Assembly: GCA_905233745.1 (NCBI GenBank)
Contig: CAJODA010000025.1
Location: forward strand, 1,537 to 44,886
Length of the DNA: 43,350 nt
Direction of reading: 5' to 3'
DNA from: an uncultured Bacteroidales bacterium
GTDB lineage: Bacteria; Bacteroidota; Bacteroidia; Bacteroidales; WCHB1-69
Below the pieces are notes generated by a model that saw only the letters and a list, made by a program, of their open reading frames with translations, searched no databases and had not been told where the DNA came from. Positions 25,184-31,738 of this stretch are shown one piece after another. Every line of letters starts with the position of its first letter. Position 1 is the first letter of the stretch. The translations under genes were made by a program, and so were the position numbers.

Positions 25184-26007
25184 GACAGTACGGATTGATC
25201 GGCAAATCCTTATCGCACAGTTTTTCAAAGGCATATTTTGAAGAAAAATTCCGACAGAAAGGCTTGGGTGGCCACGTCTATGACCTGTTTGAGCTCCCTG
25301 ACATAGGAATGCTTCCTGATTTCATTGTCTCTAAGCCGGAGTTGTGCGGGTTCAATGTGACCATTCCCTTTAAAAGAAGTATTATTCCGTTTCTGGACGA
25401 ACTCTCACCGGAGGCAGCCGCTATTGGTGCGGTGAATGTGGTGGAGAGGGTGCATGGGGTGCATGAGGTGAAAGGGGTAAATGAGGTAAAAGGGGTGAAA
25501 GGGGTAAATGAGGTGAATGGGGTACAAAGGGTGAAAGGGGAGAATGGAGTTTGGTTGAAGGGGTATAATACGGATGTTGAAGGGTTTGCGATGTCATTGG
25601 AGGGTGTTGAACTGCCGGGAAGGGCACTTGTGTTGGGTACGGGCGGTGCCGCTTCGGCGGTCGGTTTCGTGCTCCGGCAGCGCGGAATCCCCTTTTTGCA
25701 GGTGTCGAGAGCCCCGGGGCAGGGCGATCTCACGTATGCGGAAGTGACTGGGCAGATATTGCGCGATTACCCGTTAGTGGTCAACTGCACGCCCGTGGGC
25801 ACGCTGGGTGAGCCGCAGCGATTGCTGCCGTTGCCATACGAGGCTTTGACCTCAGAGCATTATCTGTACGATTTGGTGTACAACCCTGACATTACACCAT
25901 TCTTGCGGGAAGGGTTGCAGCGTGGGGCGCGTGTGCAAAACGGATTGAAAATGCTGCACCTTCAGGCTGAAGCCGCCTGGCGGATTTGGAACAGCTTAGA
26001 AGAATAA
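25180..26007 (+). CDS. aroE: shikimate dehydrogenase with in-frame repeat insertion
   Basis: The 275-residue enzyme reduces 3-dehydroshikimate to shikimate with NADPH in aromatic amino-acid synthesis. Family blocks are GLIGKSLSHSFSKAYFEEKF (substrate Ser pair), FNVTIPFKRSI (catalytic Lys), KGYNTDVEGF (catalytic Asp), VLGTGGAASAVGFVL (NADP binding) and the closing NGLKMLHLQAEAAWRIW. Between GAVNVVE and VWLKGYNTD, where homologues have only a short hairpin, lie about 33 residues of the pattern [G/E/R]-V-[H/K/N/Q], encoded by eleven 9-base units (25447-25545). All core motifs remain in frame on both sides, so the enzyme may be functional with a flexible, basic loop. It overlaps dedA by ATGA and the convergent dciA-like gene by 12 bases. 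Confidence 0.92.
   Translation: MRQYGLIGKSLSHSFSKAYFEEKFRQKGLGGHVYDLFELPDIGMLPDFIVSKPELCGFNVTIPFKRSIIPFLDELSPEAAAIGAVNVVERVHGVHEVKGVNEVKGVKGVNEVNGVQRVKGENGVWLKGYNTDVEGFAMSLEGVELPGRALVLGTGGAASAVGFVLRQRGIPFLQVSRAPGQGDLTYAEVTGQILRDYPLVVNCTPVGTLGEPQRLLPLPYEALTSEHYLYDLVYNPDITPFLREGLQRGARVQNGLKMLHLQAEAAWRIWNSLEE
25447..25545 (+). repeat. eleven-unit nonamer array inside aroE
   Basis: Eleven units of 9 bases fit RRGGTRMAW, with slight drift in the last (GGGGAGAAT). Examples are AGGGTGCAT (25447), GAGGTGAAA (25465), GGGGTAAAT (25474 and 25501) and GGGGTACAA (25519). Unit edges coincide exactly with aroE codons, so each unit encodes one tripeptide: RVH, GVH, EVK, GVN, EVK, GVK, GVN, EVN, GVQ, RVK and GEN in order. 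The same unit family forms intergenic arrays at five other places in the window. Confidence 0.95.
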
Positions 26008-26286
26008 GATATCCTGGACTATCGGTGTGGTGTAGTCAGCGTTAATTTTTTCAATAATCATAGTTTTACGTCCCGTCAGTTCGAAGCGCAGTGCGGCGTT
26101 AGGGACTTTCACCTTCAGCACTCCGCTATGAATGGATATGCATTGGGTTTGTCTGGCGCACAGTTCCCCGATGTATTCGGGCCATTTTTCCAGCAGGGTG
26201 CGTTCGGCATACAGCCTCTGTTTGCCCGACTGGTTGATAAACTGCAGGGCAAGTTCCCGGATGGAGTGTTCGTTGCTGTTTTTCAT
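25996..26286 (-). CDS. DciA-like (DUF721) protein
   Basis: A 96-residue protein of the DUF721/DciA family: RTLLEKWPEYIGELCARQTQ, followed by the KH-like stretch SGVLKVKVPNAALRFELTGR. DciA loads the replicative helicase DnaB in bacteria that lack DnaC/DnaI, and short DUF721 proteins are usual in Bacteroidota. The role here is inferred from the family. It has a -7 box directly upstream (26307) and ends inside the 3' end of aroE with a 12-base convergent overlap. Confidence 0.78.
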   Translation of the reverse strand: MKNSNEHSIRELALQFINQSGKQRLYAERTLLEKWPEYIGELCARQTQCISIHSGVLKVKVPNAALRFELTGRKTMIIEKINADYTTPIVQDILFF

Positions 26287-26306
26287 TGTGCGTTTTGTTT
26301 ACGGCT

Positions 26307-26315
26307 GCAAAGATA
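26307..26315 (-). promoter_or_regulatory. -7 box of the dciA-like gene
   Basis: Reads TATCTTTGC on the minus strand, 20 bases ahead of the ATG at 26286. Its first bases merge with the T run of the gdhA terminator. Confidence 0.55.
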
Positions 26316-26318
26316 AAA

Positions 26319-26344
26319 AAAGGCCGCTTATAAAAGCGACCTTT
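26319..26344 (-). terminator. intrinsic terminator of gdhA
   Basis: On the minus strand AAAGGTCGCTT and AAGCGGCCTTT form an 11-bp stem with one G-T pair and a 4-base loop, followed by a T run (26315-26321). It lies 23 bases after the gdhA stop. Confidence 0.88.
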
Positions 26345-26367
26345 TCTCGTTGAAAAACTCTCGAAGA

Positions 26368-27711
26368 TTAGATGATACCTTGAGCTAACATGGCATTTGC
26401 AACGCGCATGAAACCGGCGATGTTGGCACCCTTCACATAGTTGATGGTACCGTCAGCCTGACGACCGTGCTCAACGCACATGTCGTAAATGTCGTTCATG
26501 ATCTTGTGCAGTTTGGCGTCAACCTCAGGAGCCGTCCAGTTGATGTGGCCGGCGTTCTGGCAGATCTCGAGACCAGAGGTAGCAACACCACCGGCGTTGA
26601 CAGCCTTACCAGGTCCGAACGGGATCTTGGCAGCCTGGAAAGCAGCGATAGCACCAGGTTGGCAACCCATGTTGGAAACTTCAGCCACGTACTTCACGCC
26701 ATTGGCGATGAGTTCCTTGGCATCTTCTTCAGCAAGCTCGTTCTGGAAAGCGCAAGGACAAGCGATGTCGCACTTCACCATCCAAGCCTTCTTACCAGGA
26801 GTGAAGATGGCCTTGCCTGGGAACTTGGTGGCCATATCCTCAACTTTGTTGCGGTTGGAAGCACGCATTTCGAGCATATAGTCGATCATTTCCTTGGTGA
26901 TACCTTCAGGAAGTTCGCACACACCGTCAGGACCGGAGAGAGCGACAACCTTGGCGCCGAGTTCGGTAGCCTTGATGGCAGCACCCCAAGCCACGTTGCC
27001 GAAGCCGGAGAGAGCGATTCTCTTACCTTCCATCGTGTCGTTCTGTTGTTTCACCATGCGCTCCACATAGTAGATAGCGCCGAAACCGGTAGCTTCCGGA
27101 CGGATGAGGGAACCACCCCAGCCGTAGCTCTTGCCGGTGAGGGCACCGGTGGAATGCTCGCGGGCGAGTTTCTTGTAAGCACCGTAGAGGTAGCCGATCT
27201 CACGACCGCCAACACCCACGTCGCCTGCAGGGCTGTCCTGATCAGGACCGATGTTGCGCCACAATTCATACATGAAGGCTTGGCAGAAACGCATGATTTC
27301 AGCGTCGCTCTTGCCAACGGGATCGAAATCAGAACCACCCTTGCCACCGCCGAGAGGCAGATTGGTCAGAGAGTTTTTGAAGATCTGCTCAAAACCTAAG
27401 AACTTCAGCATGGAGACGTTAACAGCCTTGTGGAAACGGAGACCGCCCTTGTATGCACCGAGAGCAGCGTTGAATTGGACGCGGTAACCGAGGTTTGTGC
27501 AAACCTCACCTTTGTCGTTAACCCAGGTCACGCGGAATGTGAAAATACGGTCGGGCTCTACAATGCGCTCAACAATCTTGGCAGCCTCGAATTCGGGATG
27601 CTTGTTGTATTCTTCCTCAATCGTTTCCAGGACTTCGCGAACGGCCTGCAAATACTCATTCTCACCAGGATGTTTGGCCTCCAGGTTAGCCATGATTTCA
27701 TTAACTTTCAT
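26368..27711 (-). CDS. gdhA: glutamate dehydrogenase (hexameric, probably NADP-dependent)
   Basis: A full-length 447-residue enzyme. It aminates 2-oxoglutarate to glutamate. Visible blocks are RVTWVNDKGEVCTNLGYRVQ, PLGGGKGGSDFDPVGKSD (substrate Lys), SPAGDVGVGGREIGYLYGAY and the nucleotide-binding IALSGFGNVAWGAAIKA. The length and the N-terminus (MANLEAKHPGENEYLQAVRE) match the small hexameric class typical of NADP-dependent enzymes in Bacteroidota. It is transcribed alone, with a strong promoter (27764-27794) and terminator (26319-26344). Codon choice is markedly biased to preferred codons, as expected for a highly expressed gene. Confidence 0.97.
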   Translation of the reverse strand: MKVNEIMANLEAKHPGENEYLQAVREVLETIEEEYNKHPEFEAAKIVERIVEPDRIFTFRVTWVNDKGEVCTNLGYRVQFNAALGAYKGGLRFHKAVNVSMLKFLGFEQIFKNSLTNLPLGGGKGGSDFDPVGKSDAEIMRFCQAFMYELWRNIGPDQDSPAGDVGVGGREIGYLYGAYKKLAREHSTGALTGKSYGWGGSLIRPEATGFGAIYYVERMVKQQNDTMEGKRIALSGFGNVAWGAAIKATELGAKVVALSGPDGVCELPEGITKEMIDYMLEMRASNRNKVEDMATKFPGKAIFTPGKKAWMVKCDIACPCAFQNELAEEDAKELIANGVKYVAEVSNMGCQPGAIAAFQAAKIPFGPGKAVNAGGVATSGLEICQNAGHINWTAPEVDAKLHKIMNDIYDMCVEHGRQADGTINYVKGANIAGFMRVANAMLAQGII

Positions 27712-27763
27712 ATTACTTATTTTTAATTGGGTTAGTAAACTCTTCGTGCTCTTGAAAGAGCGT

Positions 27764-27794
27764 GCAAAGGTATAAAATTTATTTATATAAGCAA
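27764..27794 (-). promoter_or_regulatory. Bacteroidota-type promoter of gdhA
   Basis: On the minus strand TTG (27792-27794), a 19-base spacer and TACCTTTGC (27764-27772) match the -33/-7 consensus, 52 bases ahead of the ATG. Confidence 0.7.
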
Positions 27795-27836
27795 GTCAAG
27801 TAAACAATTGTTTTTGCTTAAAAAATAAATAAATTA

Positions 27837-29123
27837 TTAAGATTGATGAATTGTTTCAAGTAGTTCGCCGACTACAAAGCAGCTTCCGCCCACGAAAACG
27901 ATGTCTTCGGGGGATGCGTCGGATTGGGCGCTTCGAAATGCTTCATCTATAGATGGATATACGCGTGTCTGGAATCCATGGTTTGCCATGTGGTTGGACA
28001 AATCCTTGCCGTCTAACGCCCGTTCGATACGTGCCTGACTCACATAGTAGATTGCGTTGTCGGGCAGTAACGGCAAAATGTGTTCCACATCCTTGTCTGC
28101 CACCATCCCAAACACCACGCGGAGTTGGCGGCAGGACATGGCCTTAAGCTGGTTCATGGTCTGTGACAGACCGCCTGCATTGTGTCCTACGTCGCAAATG
28201 GTCATTGGCTCGCGCCGGAGTACCTGCCAGCGGCCCATCAGCCCGGTGTTCTTCACTACATTGCGGATGGCCGCCACCGTCACATCCTTCTCCGTGGGCA
28301 TTAGTTGGTCCAAGAGGTCCGCCACCTGCAAGAATGTGCACAAGTTTTTGCGCTGGTATTCACCTTGCATCGGCAGTTCGACATGCTCGTACAAGGTTTT
28401 CCCGGTCACGTCCAATATGGTGCAGTCGGACAAGTCGCCAGTGATGGTGTAATTGTCCTCCGCCAAAAACAGCGGGGCGTTGTTTTTCTCCGCAATGTCG
28501 GTGAAAACTGGAAAACTTTCAGGGTGGAACTCCCCAATGACAACGGGAGTGTCCTTTTTGATAATGCCGGCCTTTTCAAAGGCGATTTTGGCGATGGTGT
28601 CCCCAAGCAGTTGCGTGTGCTCCAAAGAAATATTGGTAATGGTGGAGATCAATGGCCGCAGCACATTTGTGGCATCCAGCCGCCCGCCGAGTCCTGTCTC
28701 CACTACGGCGATGTCCACTTTTTGTTCGGCAAAGAACCAAAAAGCCAGTGCGGTTGTCATTTCAAAGAAGGATGGTTCCAGCTTGTCAAATTCTGGTTTG
28801 AACCGCTGGAAAAACGCCAGCACCTGTTCTTCGGAAATCATAATACCATCGATACGGATGCGCTCGCGGAAATCCACCAGATGTGGGGAGGTGAACAGGC
28901 CCGTTTTCAATCCGCGTTCCTGACAGTAGGATGCCGTGAGATGGGCCACGGAGCCTTTGCCGTTGGTGCCGGCAATGTGGATGGCTTTGAGCTTCTTTTC
29001 GGGGTTGCCCACAATATCAAGCAGGGACTCGATATTTTCGAGGCCTTCCTTGTAGGCTGCCGTCCCGATTTTGTGGTACATCGGGTAGGCGTGGAATATT
29101 TCTTCGAGCAGGGTATTGTACAT
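27837..29123 (-). CDS. folC: bifunctional folylpolyglutamate synthase/dihydrofolate synthase
   Basis: A 428-residue Mur-ligase-family enzyme. It adds glutamate to dihydropteroate and to reduced folates using ATP. Diagnostic blocks are AIHIAGTNGKGSVAHLTASY (P-loop), FTSPHLVDFRERIRIDG (folate site), VVETGLGGRLDATNVL and MTICDVGHNAGGLSQTM. Length and order are normal. It starts at the edge of a 107-base divergent gap opposite the GxxExxY gene; I found no clear -7 box for it. Confidence 0.95.
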   Translation of the reverse strand: MYNTLLEEIFHAYPMYHKIGTAAYKEGLENIESLLDIVGNPEKKLKAIHIAGTNGKGSVAHLTASYCQERGLKTGLFTSPHLVDFRERIRIDGIMISEEQVLAFFQRFKPEFDKLEPSFFEMTTALAFWFFAEQKVDIAVVETGLGGRLDATNVLRPLISTITNISLEHTQLLGDTIAKIAFEKAGIIKKDTPVVIGEFHPESFPVFTDIAEKNNAPLFLAEDNYTITGDLSDCTILDVTGKTLYEHVELPMQGEYQRKNLCTFLQVADLLDQLMPTEKDVTVAAIRNVVKNTGLMGRWQVLRREPMTICDVGHNAGGLSQTMNQLKAMSCRQLRVVFGMVADKDVEHILPLLPDNAIYYVSQARIERALDGKDLSNHMANHGFQTRVYPSIDEAFRSAQSDASPEDIVFVGGSCFVVGELLETIHQS

Positions 29124-29193
29124 AGTTAACGCAGATGGCGCGAAGGTTTATTAAATAATTATTTATTATAACTTAATTAATATTGTTTTTTTG

Positions 29194-29202
29194 TATCTTT
29201 GC
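29194..29202 (+). promoter_or_regulatory. -7 box of the GxxExxY gene
   Basis: TATCTTTGC, 28 bases ahead of the ATG at 29231. The upstream sequence is AT-rich and no clean -33 box at the usual spacing was seen. Confidence 0.6.
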
Positions 29203-29230
29203 AAATCATTTAACAAAATATAGTTAGGTT

Positions 29231-29614
29231 ATGAATGAAAACGAAATTGCTCGCATTGTGGTTGACGCTGCGATTAGGGTTCACAAATTCTTAGGACCTG
29301 GATTGTTGGAAAAAACATATCAAGAATGCTTGTTTTACGAGCTGTACAGTCGAGGCTTACGGGTTGAGAAAGAGAAGTACTTACCCATTATTTATTATGA
29401 TATGCGAATCGAGCACGCATTCAGGATGGATTTGGTGGTAGAGCAAAAGGTCGTGGTAGAAACCAAAAGTGTTGCAACCTTGTTGGGAATACATTTAGCA
29501 CAAACATTGACATATCTTCGATTGGGAAACTATAAACTTGGATTGCTGCTGAATTTCAATGTTGAACGAATGAAGGATGGTGGAATAAGAAGGGTTATTT
29601 GTGGGAATCTCTAG
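29231..29614 (+). CDS. GxxExxY-family protein (PD-(D/E)XK fold)
   Basis: A 127-residue protein of the GxxExxY family, named for the motif seen here as GLLEKTY (residues 24-30) in HKFLGPGLLEKTYQECLFYE. The later FRMDLVVEQKVVVETKSV carries the Asp and the Glu-x-Lys of a PD-(D/E)XK nuclease-like core. These proteins are often present in many copies in Bacteroidota and other environmental genomes, and their function is unknown. Base composition is more AT-rich than the neighbours, consistent with recent acquisition. It is followed six bases after its stop by a 9-base tandem array. Confidence 0.85.
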   Translation: MNENEIARIVVDAAIRVHKFLGPGLLEKTYQECLFYELYSRGLRVEKEKYLPIIYYDMRIEHAFRMDLVVEQKVVVETKSVATLLGIHLAQTLTYLRLGNYKLGLLLNFNVERMKDGGIRRVICGNL

Positions 29615-29620
29615 TACCTC

Positions 29621-29718
29621 CTTTGTGCCCTTTGCGATCTTTGTGGTCTTTGTGGTCTTTGTGGTCTTTGTGCCCTTTGTGTAAAAAAAAACACCAAGAA
29701 CGCTAAGAACACAAAGGG
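29621..29718 (+). repeat. CTTTGTGGT nonamer array with hairpin end
   Basis: Seven exact 9-base units run from 29621 to 29683: CTTTGTGCC, CTTTGCGAT, three copies of CTTTGTGGT, CTTTGTGCC and CTTTGTGTA. An A run follows, then a non-repeat stretch, and ACACAAAGGG (29709-29718), the exact complement of CCCTTTGTGT (29673-29682), so the end can fold into a 10-bp hairpin. It lies between the convergent GxxExxY and tonB genes. Confidence 0.9.
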
Positions 29719-29723
29719 AATTA

Positions 29724-30411
29724 TCAATGGAACACGATTATTCTCAATTCCTCTTTACCCGGTTTGTACTTAGCCCGTTTCGCCTCTTGCTTGCCGATTT
29801 GTTATGGTAGTCTTATGATTGCCACTATTGATGACACGGGCTTCGCTGACGGTACCATCGGCCATCACATGGACCTCGACGCAAACCTGGCCTTGCTCGC
29901 TTACAGATGTGTTTATCGGGTGTACCAGTCCGCGAGAGCCGGTGCCGTAGCCGATGCCGCCGCCTGAACCGGAGCCTTCACCGGGGCCAAGGCCGGAACC
30001 TGTGCCTGTGCCGATGCCGGAGCCTTTTCCACCACCGCTTCCGGAGCCGCCTTTGCCGCCCTTGAAGATGGCACCTTGGTCAACTTTGGGAGTGGCGGGC
30101 TCAGGGGTGGCGCTTGTCTTTTCGGAGTGTGCCACCGACGGAGCTTGCTGTGCATTCTGTGTGGCGTAGTTAGGTGCTGCCGTGCTTTTGACCTTGTTCG
30201 GGGTCGGGGCATCCATGCCGCCGCCACCGCCGCCGCCAACGTCAGCGTCCAGCTCCACATAGAAGGTCTTTTTGGGAGGGGGTGGGGGTATCTGCGACTT
30301 CAGCCCGAACGCCAGCAATAGCACGATGATAAGCACCATCGACAGAAATGAGGACAGCCCGGACCATAGACGGTCAGTTTTCTCTTTTTTATTTTCGTTT
30401 GTCATGCTCAT
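29724..30411 (-). CDS. tonB: TonB-type energy transducer, frameshifted near the C-terminus
   Basis: An N-terminal membrane helix (SSFLSMVLIIVLLLAFGL) is followed by PPPPP, a Gly-rich linker and the start of a TonB C-terminal domain (GQVCVEVHVMADGTVSEARV). In the annotated frame the protein stops at 29770 after 213 residues. Read one base over from about 29780-29797, the minus strand continues KQEAKRAKYKPGKEELRIIV and stops at 29724, which is the normal TonB ending. A single-base indel is therefore likely. TonB spans the periplasm and passes energy from ExbB-ExbD to outer-membrane receptors. It overlaps exbD by ATGA and is the last gene of exbB-exbD-tonB. The Gly/Ser linker is unusually long. 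Confidence 0.75.
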
Positions 30412-30848
30412 TTTCCTTCGGTGGCTAACACCATTTTATAACGCCCCTCTTCAGGGAGTGATTCGTTCAACTGGTTCAACACATCCATTAGGGCGACCAC
30501 GTTCTCGACCGGCACGGACTTGTCGGCGCGGAGTATGATGGATTGCATGCCGGAGTCATCCTGTTCCACAGCGCTCTGGAGGGCAGGCAGAAGGTCTTCG
30601 TATGCAATCGGTTGGGCGTTAGAACCTTCAGGATTCACAAAGTACATCAAGTCTTCGTTGATGTAAACCTCCACATTCTTGGAAACCAGCTGCTTGTCCG
30701 ATTCGCTTTTAGGCAGCACCAGGTTTATGGCGTTGGGTGACACCATGGTGGAAGTCAGCATAAAGAAAATCAACAACAAGAACACCAAGTCGGACATGGA
30801 CGTGGCGCTGAATGTCGTATCAATCTTATTTTGCATTTTAATTGCCAT
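30408..30848 (-). CDS. exbD: ExbD/TolR-family biopolymer transport protein
   Basis: A 146-residue protein with a short cytoplasmic N-terminus and one membrane helix (MSDLVFLLLIFFMLTSTMV), in which the Asp at the start of the helix is the conserved proton-channel residue. The periplasmic part ends with a TolR-like domain (IILRADKSVPVENVVALMD). With ExbB it forms the proton-driven motor for TonB. It sits 12 bases after exbB and overlaps tonB by four bases. ExbD versus TolR is decided mainly by the tonB gene that follows. Confidence 0.9.
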   Translation of the reverse strand: MAIKMQNKIDTTFSATSMSDLVFLLLIFFMLTSTMVSPNAINLVLPKSESDKQLVSKNVEVYINEDLMYFVNPEGSNAQPIAYEDLLPALQSAVEQDDSGMQSIILRADKSVPVENVVALMDVLNQLNESLPEEGRYKMVLATEGK

Positions 30849-30860
30849 AGTGCGGAGCTT

Positions 30861-31562
30861 TTAGACGTTTTCGTGAAGAAGGTCCATGAATTCGGTGGTG
30901 CGCACCTCAAGCTGATAGACCACATTGGAGATTTTGGATACGATGATGTTGTGGAACACCAGGGCGATGACACCCACGATAAGACCGGCCACAGTGGTAA
31001 TCATGGCTGTATAGATGCCGGATGAGAGAGTGCCGATGTTGAAGTTGTTGGGGTCAGCAGCCATATTGTGGAAGGCGGAGACCATACCGACCACTGTGCC
31101 TAAGAAACCCAGCATCGGGGAGATTGCGGCGATGGTGGCCAGTGCGGATACACCCTTCTCAAGGCGGCCTACCTCAATGTTGCCCTCGTTCTCAACTGCC
31201 GTGCGGATATCGTCCAACGGACGTCCGATGCGGGAGAGGCCCTTGTCAATCAAGCGGGCGGAGGGATTGTCGTTGCTCTTGCAGAGCTGCTTGGCGGAAT
31301 CCAACTTCCCATCGTGAATGAAGTCGCGGATGTTGTTCATGAAGTTGTACTCCTCTTTGGATGCGCGGTTGAGCACCAATAATTTTTTCACAAACAGATA
31401 TATGGCAAATCCCAGCATCAGAAATAGCGGAATCATAATCCACAAACTGTTGGTGGCGAAAACTAGTTTGAAATAGGAGGTCTCTTGTACTTGTGGCGCC
31501 TGTTCGGCCGCTGCCTGAATAACTTGGGCATTCACTGCCTGCAATAACAATAAATGATTCAT
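30861..31562 (-). CDS. exbB: ExbB/TolQ/MotA-family proton channel protein
   Basis: A 233-residue protein with three membrane segments: LWIMIPLFLMLGFAIYLFV, ALATIAAISPMLGFLGTVVG and TAMITTVAGLIVGVIALVF. The last two carry the MotA/TolQ/ExbB signature. Residues 60-140 form the cytoplasmic domain. The N-terminus is rich in Ala and Gln and may be a cleaved leader, as in some ExbB proteins. It is the first gene of exbB-exbD-tonB, with a -7 box at 31579. Confidence 0.92.
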   Translation of the reverse strand: MNHLLLLQAVNAQVIQAAAEQAPQVQETSYFKLVFATNSLWIMIPLFLMLGFAIYLFVKKLLVLNRASKEEYNFMNNIRDFIHDGKLDSAKQLCKSNDNPSARLIDKGLSRIGRPLDDIRTAVENEGNIEVGRLEKGVSALATIAAISPMLGFLGTVVGMVSAFHNMAADPNNFNIGTLSSGIYTAMITTVAGLIVGVIALVFHNIIVSKISNVVYQLEVRTTEFMDLLHENV

Positions 31563-31578
31563 ATTCGAAAAAATTTCA

Positions 31579-31587
31579 GCAAAAATA
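31579..31587 (-). promoter_or_regulatory. -7 box of the exbB-exbD-tonB operon
   Basis: Reads TATTTTTGC on the minus strand, 16 bases ahead of the exbB ATG. No good -33 match was found. Confidence 0.45.
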
Positions 31588-31602
31588 CTATCTATAAGAG
31601 AA

Positions 31603-31629
31603 AAACAGCCTTGTTGCTGTTTGTTTTTT
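31603..31629 (+). other. hairpin in the exbB-ftsK divergent gap
   Basis: AAACAGC (31603-31609) and GCTGTTT (31616-31622) form a 7-bp stem with a 6-base loop followed by a T run. It looks like an intrinsic terminator on the plus strand, but no plus-strand gene lies upstream. It may shield ftsK from antisense transcription, or be chance. Confidence 0.35.
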
Positions 31630-31688
31630 CTAACATAGCGATGTTCATATTCTTTTTGGTTAACGAAAAAGTGCCTGTGAAATTATAT

Positions 31689-31696
31689 TACTTTTG
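31689..31696 (+). promoter_or_regulatory. -7 box of ftsK
   Basis: TACTTTTG, 42 bases ahead of the ATG at 31739. The usual final C is replaced by T. Confidence 0.45.
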
Positions 31697-31738
31697 TCGT
31701 TCAATCCCATAATAACGGTTATTTAATTGAATTTCAGA

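Noticed and set aside
25447-25545. Sequencing or assembly artefact within aroE
   Set aside because: Units vary individually, stay in frame, and the gene is intact on both sides; an artefact would more likely give identical units or a broken frame. Read inspection would still be useful.
29621-29683. CRISPR array
   Set aside because: The units are 9 bases with no spacers and no cas genes nearby; it is a simple tandem repeat.
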